7,151 nt of DNA from assembly GCA_963978445.1 (NCBI GenBank), contig CAXBRT010000091.1:1-7151 (forward strand). Direction: 5' to 3'. Under the pieces are notes generated by a model. The model was not told the origin of the DNA, made no database searches, and saw only the letters and a list, made by a program, of their open reading frames with translations. Made by a program: the position numbers and the translations under genes. This DNA is from TMED14 sp003444795. Its GTDB lineage: Bacteria; Bacteroidota; Bacteroidia; Flavobacteriales; Schleiferiaceae. Shown here piece after piece: positions 1-6,062 of this stretch (its first letter is position 1; each line of letters opens with the position of its first letter).

Positions 1-739
1 TTGGTCGGCTCCCTCTTGGATCATGGCGGTGGGCGTCGACTACCTCCAGACGGGATGGCTCGAAGAACGTGACGCTGCAGGCGAACTTACGGGGACCTTC
101 CGAGCGCAAGAAGTCACGCCTCGAATGGCCGCCGCAGCCCATTGGAACGGGTTTACAGCAGGTTTGGGCGGAAAGCTGGCCATGCTTACCTATGGGCCCT
201 ACACCGCGCAGGCCTTGGCTTTAGACGCGGGTCTGCTGTGGACGCTCGATTCGGGCCGAACCTCCTTCGGCCTGGTGGTTAAAAATGCGGGTCGAAGCAT
301 TGAGTATTTTGCCTCGGAGCGAGAATCCCTCCCAATGGATGTGCAAGTGGTGCTCTCCCAGAAATTGAAGCATGCGCCCTTTCGCTGGAATTTGGCCTAT
401 ACGCATCTGCAGCGTTGGGATATGCGGTACCTAGATCCTCAATTGATCACGAAAGACCCACTTTCCGGCGAAGTCACCGTTCAAGAAATCTCCATATGGA
501 ACAATGCCCTGCGCCACCTCCATCCCAGTGTAGAAGCGCAATTAGGGGGTCGAATTTTTGTGCAAGTCGGGTATGACGTACGACGCCAAATGGAAATGCG
601 CCTCCCAACGCGTCGAAGCAATCCGGGACTGAGTTTTGGCCTAAGTTTGCAAACCGCTAGAATGGCCTACCAATATGGTTCGGCCGTGTACCACGTTGCT
701 GGACGATTGAACCAATTCACCCTCATACGCCGCCTCTAA
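1..739 (+). CDS. porQ: Type IX secretion system protein PorQ, C-terminal part (5' end outside window)
   Basis: The reading frame is open from the left edge (first full codon at base 2), so the N-terminus and signal peptide are missing. About 245 residues remain; from memory the full family is around 320-350. PorQ is an outer-membrane beta-barrel protein of the PorV/FadL-like group. In the type IX system of Bacteroidota it holds PorZ at the cell surface as part of the PorU-PorV-PorQ-PorZ attachment complex. Visible support is an alternating beta-strand pattern throughout, the family-like segment HAPFRWNLAYTHLQRWD followed by YLDP, an earlier GLVVKNAG strand, and a barrel-type C-terminus ending NQFTLIRRL. 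It lies four bases before cmk, an arrangement I recall as common in this phylum, so the two are probably cotranscribed. The internal ATG at base 23 is not a real start. The family call is by recalled similarity, not by a search. Confidence 0.88.
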   Translation, partial: WSAPSWIMAVGVDYLQTGWLEERDAAGELTGTFRAQEVTPRMAAAAHWNGFTAGLGGKLAMLTYGPYTAQALALDAGLLWTLDSGRTSFGLVVKNAGRSIEYFASERESLPMDVQVVLSQKLKHAPFRWNLAYTHLQRWDMRYLDPQLITKDPLSGEVTVQEISIWNNALRHLHPSVEAQLGGRIFVQVGYDVRRQMEMRLPTRRSNPGLSFGLSLQTARMAYQYGSAVYHVAGRLNQFTLIRRL

Positions 740-743
740 GACT

Positions 744-1418
744 ATGATTATCGCTATCGACGGATTTTCTTCCACCGGCAAGAGCACGGTGGCTAAACGC
801 CTCGCACAAGCGCTGAACTTCATCTACGTGGATACGGGAGCTATGTACCGAATGGTGGCACTCGTCGCGATCCGAGAAGGCTGGGTACAAGACGGCTACC
901 TTGACGAGGCTGCTCTTGTGAACCATCTCCCTGCCATTTCTCTTGATTTTAAACGCGGGTCCCAAGGCAGGAATTTGGCGGTTCTCAATGGAGAGGTGGT
1001 TGAAGCGGAGATTCGCACCATGGAGGTCAACCGCATTGTTTCCCGCGTGTCCTCCATTCCCGCAGTCAGACGTCAATTGGTCGCCCAGCAACAGCGCATG
1101 GGCCAAGGGCAGAGCCTAGTGATGGACGGTCGCGACATCGGCACGGTGGTATTCCCCCATGCGGAGCTTAAAATTTTCATGACGGCAGATTCGGACATTC
1201 GAGCGGCACGTCGCCTAGAAGAATTGCGCTTTAAGGGCGACGCTACCGTCACCTTAGCGGAGGTGAAGACCAATCTGCTTCAACGCGATGCTCAGGATCA
1301 GGGTCGCTTAGATTCGCCCCTTCTGCAAGCAGAAGATGCCCGCATTCTGGACAATTCGCACATCAGTCCCGATGAGGTATTTCAGATCGCCTACGACTGG
1401 GCGCTTGAACTCCAGTAG
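744..1418 (+). CDS. cmk: Cytidylate kinase (CMP/dCMP kinase)
   Basis: This cytoplasmic enzyme phosphorylates CMP and dCMP to the diphosphates with ATP, which recycles and supplies pyrimidine nucleotides. At 224 residues it has the normal family length. The N-terminus carries the P-loop GFSSTGKST (residues 7-15), a form typical of Bacteroidota. DTGAMYR follows at 30-36 (nucleoside monophosphate site). The CMP-binding insert region LNGEVVEAEIRTMEVNR lies near 81-97, and the strongly conserved DGRDIGTVVFP at 128-138. A basic segment, RAARRLEELRFKG, near 153-165 fits the lid. The ATG at 744 sits four bases after the porQ stop and places the P-loop at the usual distance from the N-terminus. It is the last gene of its operon, and its TAG is 18 bases from the convergent psd stop. 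All key motifs are intact. Confidence 0.97.
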   Translation: MIIAIDGFSSTGKSTVAKRLAQALNFIYVDTGAMYRMVALVAIREGWVQDGYLDEAALVNHLPAISLDFKRGSQGRNLAVLNGEVVEAEIRTMEVNRIVSRVSSIPAVRRQLVAQQQRMGQGQSLVMDGRDIGTVVFPHAELKIFMTADSDIRAARRLEELRFKGDATVTLAEVKTNLLQRDAQDQGRLDSPLLQAEDARILDNSHISPDEVFQIAYDWALELQ

Positions 1419-1436
1419 TTCCCTGGTAAATAGTCT

Positions 1437-2099
1437 CTAAGCGCGCTTTGGAATGCGTGCAATTAGCGTCTCACCGCCTTTGGGCTTATCCCCGATTTTC
1501 GCCACGATTTCAGCATCCATGGGCAAGTAGATGTCCATGCGTGAGCCAAATTTGATGAAGCCAAATTCATCGCCCGCACTGTATTCTTGGCCCGGCTGGC
1601 TGTAGAGACAAATGCGGCGCGCAAGGGCACCTGCTATTTGGCGGAAGAGCACCGGTCCAGTATGTGGATGATCCAAGACGACGGTGCTGCGTTCGTTTTC
1701 TGTCGAGCTCTTCGGATGCCATGCCACGAGGTATTTGCCTGGATGGTATTTGGCATAAGCCACCTTGCCAGCCACGGGAACGCGGTTCACGTGCACATTC
1801 AAGGGAGACATGAAGATGGAGATCATCTTGCGCTGATCCTTGAAGCATTCGGTTTCTAGTACTTCCTCGATGAGTACGACATTTCCGTCCACGGGCGCAA
1901 TGACGTCACCGGGTTCGGCCACCGTGGTACGCGGAGGATTGCGGAAAAACTGCAGCACAAGGATGTACAGTACGAGCGCAAGGATCAAGTAGGCTTGGGT
2001 TAGCCATTCGATCTGCACCCATTGGTCCAAGGCGACATAGGGGAGCCCAAGGATGATGAGCGCAATAAAGAGGGATTGATAGCCTTCGCGGTGAATCAT
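1437..2099 (-). CDS. psd: Phosphatidylserine decarboxylase proenzyme, short PSD-A type
   Basis: Decarboxylates phosphatidylserine to phosphatidylethanolamine at the inner membrane. The 220-residue product matches the short PSD-A class rather than the longer E. coli type. Two hydrophobic segments at about 8-25 and 31-51 anchor the N-terminus. The catalytic domain shows APVDG (68-72, probable catalytic Asp71), SPLNVHVNR (98-106, probable catalytic His103), a polar NER motif near 135-137, and FGSR (184-187). In this family the proenzyme cleaves itself between Gly185 and Ser186 and turns Ser186 into the pyruvoyl cofactor, giving a large beta and a small alpha chain. The start ATG overlaps the cdsA stop, so translation is probably coupled. 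It is the last gene of the leftward operon. CdsA supplies the CDP-diacylglycerol used two steps earlier; the intervening phosphatidylserine synthase is not in this window. Confidence 0.96.
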   Translation of the reverse strand: MIHREGYQSLFIALIILGLPYVALDQWVQIEWLTQAYLILALVLYILVLQFFRNPPRTTVAEPGDVIAPVDGNVVLIEEVLETECFKDQRKMISIFMSPLNVHVNRVPVAGKVAYAKYHPGKYLVAWHPKSSTENERSTVVLDHPHTGPVLFRQIAGALARRICLYSQPGQEYSAGDEFGFIKFGSRMDIYLPMDAEIVAKIGDKPKGGETLIARIPKRA

Positions 2100-2752
2100 G
2101 CGACGAGAATAAGAGATTGAAGAAGTGCAACAACAATGACGCTCAAGAGAAAACTGTCAAAGCGGTCTAAAAAACCGCCATGGCCCGGGAGAAAAATCCC
2201 GGAATCCTTGATGTCTGCTAAACGTTTGAACTTGGAGCCCACTAAGTCCCCCACCGGAGCCGTCAGGGTAATGACGAGGGGCAGGAGCCAAGCATAACGT
2301 GGCCAGGTGGCTGGTTCGGTAAAGCTGGAAATGGGGCCATCCATTTGCACGAGGTATGCGGCGCCCAAAAGGAGGGTGAAAAGTCCTCCCGAAATGGCCC
2401 CTTCCCAGGTCTTCTTCGGGGATAAGCTGGGTGCGAAAGGCGTTCGGCCCAGCAAGCGTCCCCCAACATAGGCCATGGAGTCGCTGATCCAAATGAGCAA
2501 AAAGATGGAGAAGAGGATGAAGCCAGCGGTTTCGCCCCAGGTATTTATTAGGGAGTAGGTGGACCAGCCAGCCAACAGGGCATAGGATACGCCTGCGAGT
2601 TTTTGGGGAGCGCTTAGGCGTTCCATTTGGAGAAATTCCCAGGCTACGCCCAGCAAAGGGAGGGCTAAGAGGTAGGGGGACCAAGGCCGACCGTTGCAAA
2701 TCCAAAAGATAGCCAAGGCGTACACCGCGCCCCATAGACTTCGCTGCATCAT
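2096..2752 (-). CDS. cdsA: Phosphatidate cytidylyltransferase (CDP-diacylglycerol synthase), unusually short
   Basis: Integral inner-membrane enzyme that joins phosphatidic acid and CTP to form CDP-diacylglycerol, the branch point of bacterial phospholipid synthesis. The family signature is complete at residues 173-199: it opens SKFKR, then has KDSG, and closes with PGHGGFLDRFD, including the Mg-binding aspartates. Earlier hallmarks are IWISDSMAYVGGRLLGR (87-103) and SPKKTWEG (111-118). About seven hydrophobic segments are visible. At 218 residues it is shorter than the usual 265-285; the shortfall lies before residue 87, where roughly two membrane helices seem to be absent. The frame upstream shows no nearby better start, and the ATG overlaps the LUD stop by four bases, which supports this start. 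A second ATG follows immediately, so translation could begin one codon later. Its stop overlaps the psd start. Confidence 0.94.
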   Translation of the reverse strand: MMQRSLWGAVYALAIFWICNGRPWSPYLLALPLLGVAWEFLQMERLSAPQKLAGVSYALLAGWSTYSLINTWGETAGFILFSIFLLIWISDSMAYVGGRLLGRTPFAPSLSPKKTWEGAISGGLFTLLLGAAYLVQMDGPISSFTEPATWPRYAWLLPLVITLTAPVGDLVGSKFKRLADIKDSGIFLPGHGGFLDRFDSFLLSVIVVALLQSLILVA

Positions 2753-3381
2753 GCGTTTTCGGGGAATAATAGGTCTTCCATCAGGAAGAAGTAGACCTGG
2801 CGGCCTTTGTTGGGGTCCACTTTGGCCTGCATAACGCTCTCATCGAGCTTGCCTTTGAGGGTGATAATCGCACGAGGACGTTGTTCCCGGTGCGATTTAT
2901 TGATGGCCGCCATGCCGTCCGAAAGACTGTTGACTACCTGAGAAACACGTGCAAATACGAGGTGAATTCCAGGCAGTTGCGCAAACTTCAATCCTTGGGT
3001 TTGCAAGTCAGAAATCATGATGCCGCCCGTTTGTGCGATGGCTGCGTGGCAGGAAGAGGCCATAGCTTGTGTGTCTTCATGGCATTCAGTGCTCACCTGA
3101 AGGCCTGCCTGTTGAAACCATGCGACTAAGCTTTTTTCGGGCACAAAGAAGGTGGATTGCTGGCATTCAGCTGCGGCACCCCGCAAGTTCTGAACCACCT
3201 CTTCTTGACTTCCACAGTACATGAAGTAGCCGCCACCATCTGTGAACTTCTTCACAAAGGTCAAATCCACCGGATCGTCCTGCTGGGCAATGTACTTTCC
3301 AGCAGCATCTTTGGTCTCCGAAACACTGTGTTCCGGGGCCCCGCTGAGGATTGCCATAAATTTTCCGATGAAACCGGCCAT
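2749..3381 (-). CDS. LUD-domain protein (LutC/YkgG-like), role unknown
   Basis: A 210-residue soluble protein of the LUD (formerly DUF162) fold, the family that includes LutC of lactate utilisation. The recognisable parts are GGYFMYCGSQEEV (50-62), GGIMISDLQTQGLKFAQLPG (119-138), which resembles the LUD core, the following LVFARVSQVVNSLSDGM (141-157), and a C-terminal VYFFLMEDLLF (196-206). None of the partners of a lactate operon (lutA, lutB) is present, and no iron-sulfur cysteine cluster is visible, so a lactate role is unsupported. It sits between ftsH and cdsA, which I recall as a recurrent position in Flavobacteriales and which hints at a membrane or housekeeping task. The ATG at 3381 is the first usable start: the frame stays open further upstream but has no ATG, GTG or TTG in the stretch back to the ftsH tail region. 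The stop overlaps the cdsA start by four bases. Confidence 0.85.
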   Translation of the reverse strand: MAGFIGKFMAILSGAPEHSVSETKDAAGKYIAQQDDPVDLTFVKKFTDGGGYFMYCGSQEEVVQNLRGAAAECQQSTFFVPEKSLVAWFQQAGLQVSTECHEDTQAMASSCHAAIAQTGGIMISDLQTQGLKFAQLPGIHLVFARVSQVVNSLSDGMAAINKSHREQRPRAIITLKGKLDESVMQAKVDPNKGRQVYFFLMEDLLFPENA

Positions 3382-3425
3382 ACTGCTGAAATTCCCCGGA
3401 AAATTAGTGAATCTTGTGCGTTTCC

Positions 3426-3524
3426 TTAATCCTTCTTTGGATTCTCGTCTGCAGAATTTTCAACGTGGTCGGAAGACGACGCTTCATCTGCCACCACGGG
3501 GGTAGCTTCAAAGGGAGTTTCCAT
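3426..3524 (-). other. 32-codon acidic ORF in frame after the ftsH stop (possible detached FtsH tail or small ORF)
   Basis: One codon after the ftsH TAG (3528-3530) there is an ATG at 3522-3524 in the same frame. It opens 32 codons ending in TAA (3426-3428). The peptide begins METPFEATPVVADE and ends DENPKKD. It is rich in Asp, Glu, Ser, Pro and Ala, with 9 acidic residues and 2 lysines, much like the disordered tail FtsH has just before its stop (SSASEETAQPV). The simplest reading is that it is the former end of ftsH, cut off by one substitution (for example CAG to TAG) or by a base-call error. It could also be reached by stop readthrough, or be a small ORF translated by reinitiation four bases after ftsH. 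An open frame this short can occur by chance; composition and frame, not length, are the argument. It fills most of the only long gap in the operon. Confidence 0.45.
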
Positions 3525-3527
3525 GGA

Positions 3528-5543
3528 CTAAACGGGTTGGGCAGTCTCCTCGGAAGCAGAACTTTCACGGTTTTTCTCTTCCAAAGCGGCTTGCACTTTT
3601 TCTTCCGCTGTTAACCATGGACGCTTGCCGAAGATGGTTTCCAAGTTTTCTTTGAAAATCACTTCATGCTTGAGCAATTCCTCTGCGAGTGCGGAAAGCT
3701 TGTCCTGGTTATTACGCAAAATTTGCTTGGCGCGTTCGTATTGCCCTTCGATAATGGCGGAAATTTCTTCGTCAATCAGTTGCGCCGTCTTTTCACTGTA
3801 TGGTTTGTCAAACTGGTACTCATTCTGACCACTGGAATCGTAGTACGTGATGTTGCCAAGCTTTTCGTTCAAACCATAGATGGTCACCATGGCACGCGCT
3901 TGCTTCGTGACTTTCTCCAAGTCGCTTAAAGCACCCGTGGTAATCCGGCCAAAGATGACTTCCTCCGCAGCGCGGCCTCCCATCGTAGCGCACATTTCGT
4001 CCAGCATCTGAGCGGTAGAGTTGAGTTGGCGCTCTTCAGGAAGGTACCAGGCCGCACCCAATGAACGTCCGCGCGGTACGATGGTCACCTTCACCAAAGG
4101 CGAAGCGTGCTCTAGCAACCAGCTGACGGTGGCATGGCCTGCCTCGTGGTAGGCAATGACTTTTTTCTCCTCGGGTGTGATGATTTTGTTCTTCTTTTCT
4201 AGGCCTCCGACGATGCGGTCTACGGCATCCAAGAAGTCTTGCTTTTCTACCGCTTCCTTGTTTTTGCGTGCAGCCACAAGCGCCGCTTCGTTACACACAT
4301 TGGCGATATCTGCACCGGAGAAACCAGGGGTTTGGCGTGCCAAAAATTCAATATCCACGTCTTTGCCCAATTTGAGGGGTTTCAGGTGAACATCAAAAAT
4401 TTCTTTGCGCTCGTTGAACTCAGGCAAGTCGACATAGATCACGCGGTCAAAACGACCAGCGCGCATCAGAGCGCGGTCCAAGATGTCTGCGCGGTTGGTG
4501 GCAGCCATAACAATGACGTGCTCATTGGTACCAAAGCCATCCATTTCCGTCAACAACTGGTTGAGCGTGTTTTCACGCTCGTCGTTGCCACCGCTGAAGG
4601 CGTTCTTACCTCGCGCTCGTCCGATAGCATCGATTTCGTCGATGAAGATGATGGCGGGTGATTTTTCCTTGGCTTGCTTGAAAAGGTCGCGAACGCGGCT
4701 GGCACCTACGCCCACAAACATTTCCACAAAGTCCGAACCGCTCAACGAGAAGAAGGGAACTTTTGCCTCGCCTGCGACTGCCTTGGCCAACAAGGTTTTA
4801 CCCGTTCCTGGAGGGCCACTTAACAGCACGCCTTTGGGGATTTTGCCCCCGAGGTTAGTGTATTTTTTGGGGTTCTTGAGAAAGTCCACTACCTCCAAAA
4901 CTTCATCCTTGGCACCTTCCATGCCGGCGACATTTTTGAAGGTAACACGGACCTCGGAATCCGCGTCAAACACTTGAGCGCGTGACTTGCCAATGTTGAA
5001 GATTTGGCCTCCGGGGCCGCCCGCACCGCCACCGCCCATTCGACGCATCATAAAGAACCAGAAGACGGCAATAAGCGCAAAGGGTAGGATCCACGAGAGC
5101 ACCTCCGTCCAGTAATTGGGCTCATCCTTGTACTCTACGTTGATGGCGCCATTGGTGGTCAACCACTCAGTGTGCTGGGTGTAAAAGCGCTCCAAGTTTT
5201 GGTCAAAGATGTCCGCGGGCATTTCAAAATGGAAATGTGGGCCGGGGTTGGTAGCGTCATTGAAGCCACTGGTAGCCATGTCTTTGTACGCCGCATTCGC
5301 CGCTAGGGTGTCGGGTTGGATGTATACATAGACCTCCTTTTTGTTGACGACTTTTACCTTCTCCACGTGCCCTTGAAGCAGCTTTGCCGCGAGGTCGTTA
5401 AAGTTGGAGTCGCGGGCAGCTGCGCTGTAGTTGGAAGAAGCAAATTGCAATCCAAGCAAACCGACAAATACGGCAATGTAGATCCAGCTCAGATTAAACT
5501 TGGGACCTGAATTTTTCTTCTTGGTAGATCTTTCTTGGCTCAT
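3528..5543 (-). CDS. ftsH: ATP-dependent zinc metalloprotease FtsH
   Basis: Membrane-anchored AAA+ protease that forms hexamers and degrades misfolded membrane proteins and selected regulators. With this start it has 671 residues, numbered from ATG 5543. A basic N-terminus (STKKK) leads to membrane helix 1 (about 19-35). A periplasmic domain follows, then helix 2 (about 148-165), and a glycine-rich linker. The ATPase shows Walker A GPPGTGKT (243-250), pore loop MFVGVG (275-280), Walker B IIFIDEID (298-305) and the second region of homology ending MRAGRFDR (360-367). The protease has zinc motif HEAGH (466-470, catalytic Glu467) and probable third ligand Asp541 in GALSDLEK. The frame extends upstream to 5591, but that would add 16 residues overlapping rsfS. 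The start MSQERSTKKK fits family N-termini and leaves 11 bases after the rsfS stop. The C-terminal tail ends at a TAG that may be secondary. Confidence 0.98.
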   Translation of the reverse strand: MSQERSTKKKNSGPKFNLSWIYIAVFVGLLGLQFASSNYSAAARDSNFNDLAAKLLQGHVEKVKVVNKKEVYVYIQPDTLAANAAYKDMATSGFNDATNPGPHFHFEMPADIFDQNLERFYTQHTEWLTTNGAINVEYKDEPNYWTEVLSWILPFALIAVFWFFMMRRMGGGGAGGPGGQIFNIGKSRAQVFDADSEVRVTFKNVAGMEGAKDEVLEVVDFLKNPKKYTNLGGKIPKGVLLSGPPGTGKTLLAKAVAGEAKVPFFSLSGSDFVEMFVGVGASRVRDLFKQAKEKSPAIIFIDEIDAIGRARGKNAFSGGNDERENTLNQLLTEMDGFGTNEHVIVMAATNRADILDRALMRAGRFDRVIYVDLPEFNERKEIFDVHLKPLKLGKDVDIEFLARQTPGFSGADIANVCNEAALVAARKNKEAVEKQDFLDAVDRIVGGLEKKNKIITPEEKKVIAYHEAGHATVSWLLEHASPLVKVTIVPRGRSLGAAWYLPEERQLNSTAQMLDEMCATMGGRAAEEVIFGRITTGALSDLEKVTKQARAMVTIYGLNEKLGNITYYDSSGQNEYQFDKPYSEKTAQLIDEEISAIIEGQYERAKQILRNNQDKLSALAEELLKHEVIFKENLETIFGKRPWLTAEEKVQAALEEKNRESSASEETAQPV

Positions 5544-5554
5544 GAAACGTCGAT

Positions 5555-5911
5555 TCAGCTTGGAATGGAAGTGTGTGTGGCGTCTCCCCACAACCCTTCA
5601 ATGTCATAGAAAGTTCGCGCATCGCGTTGGAAAATGTGCACGACCACGTGTACGTAATCCATAAGTATCCATTCAGATTCTTGGCTGCCTTCGATGTGCC
5701 AAGGGCGTTCATCGCACTGTTCACGCAAGCGTTTTTCAACGGAGCCAGAAAGTGCGGAAACCTGTGTGGAGGATTGAGCTTCTGTGATGATAAAGTAGTC
5801 GCAAACCGCGTTGTCTAGCTCGCGAAGGTCCAATACTACGGTGTTTTCACCTTTGACGTCAGAGATACCTTCAAGCGCTTCAAGAACAATGGGGGGGAAA
5901 GAGTTTTTCAT
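5555..5911 (-). CDS. rsfS: Ribosomal silencing factor RsfS (Iojap/YbeB family)
   Basis: RsfS binds ribosomal protein uL14 on the large subunit and blocks joining with the small subunit, lowering translation when nutrients run short. The 118-residue product has the normal family size and hallmarks: VVLDLRELDNAVCDYFII (25-42), STQVSAL (48-54), PWHIEGSQESEWILMDY (70-86), VVVHIF (89-94), FYDIEGLWGDA (101-111). It is the first gene of the leftward operon, and the ftsH start follows its TGA by 11 bases. The ATG at 5911 gives a slightly short N-terminus compared with the Flavobacteriales proteins I recall, but no better start is evident. Codons 5 to 7 contain a run of seven C (5891-5897 on the + strand), so this is a spot where a base-count error would break the gene; as read it is intact. 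Confidence 0.95.
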   Translation of the reverse strand: MKNSFPPIVLEALEGISDVKGENTVVLDLRELDNAVCDYFIITEAQSSTQVSALSGSVEKRLREQCDERPWHIEGSQESEWILMDYVHVVVHIFQRDARTFYDIEGLWGDATHTSIPS

Positions 5912-6032
5912 TCGATAGGTTAGGCCAACAGGCCGTAAAAATAGGTGGGATAAACTGCAACAAGGATGCCATGGTCAAAGTCTGCGATCTTTGTGGCCAG
6001 GATTTTTACGCGATTATCCAAATTTGACCGGC

Positions 6033-6062
6033 CAAATGTACATCAACTACCTGCATTTCAAA
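6033..6062 (-). promoter_or_regulatory. Candidate Bacteroidota-type promoter for the rsfS-ftsH-LUD-cdsA-psd operon
   Basis: Read on the - strand, TTTG (6062-6059) is followed after 18 bases by TACATTTG (6040-6033). This is a full match to the Bacteroidota housekeeping pattern: a -33 TTG/TTTG element, a spacer in the accepted range, and a -7 element TAnnTTTG. Transcription would start near 6026, giving a leader of about 115 bases before rsfS. The element overlaps the birA start codon on the opposite strand, so the two genes would share the divergent region. This is a pattern match only, and TAnnTTTG also occurs by chance. Confidence 0.5.

Noticed and set aside
723..1106. 127-codon open frame antisense to cmk
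   Set aside because: It overlaps the conserved cmk coding sequence and has no plausible domain or start context.
2157..2735. Long same-strand open frame (192 codons) overlapping cdsA
   Set aside because: It is the +1/-1 shadow of cdsA, rich in Pro, Arg and Leu with no recognisable domain, while the cdsA frame carries the full family signature.
2749..3381. Annotation of the LUD gene as lactate utilisation LutC
   Set aside because: No lutA or lutB neighbour is present and the operon context is membrane and translation related, so only the fold family is supported.
4483..4977. 164-codon open frame antisense to ftsH
   Set aside because: It lies opposite the most conserved AAA+ region, its composition (Ser, Pro, Leu rich) is that of a reverse-frame shadow, and no family is recognisable.
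5544..5591. Sixteen extra N-terminal codons of ftsH overlapping rsfS
   Set aside because: The extension overlaps the rsfS end and reads as a His/Arg-rich peptide unlike FtsH N-termini; the ATG at 5543 fits better.
5923..5934. Small inverted repeat GGCC-AACA-GGCC upstream of rsfS
   Set aside because: A four-base stem with a four-base loop is too weak to claim as a regulatory hairpin, and GGCC also occurs twice elsewhere in the same spacer.
5990..6026. Possible + strand promoter for birA (TTTG at 5990-5993, CAAATTTG at 6019-6026)
   Set aside because: The spacer of 25 bases is too long, the first base of the -7 element does not match, and the start site would fall at or past the birA ATG.
5991..6035. 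Upstream TTG start of birA adding 15 residues
   Set aside because: TTG is a weaker start, and family proteins begin only a few residues before the EIDST motif, as they do from ATG 6036.
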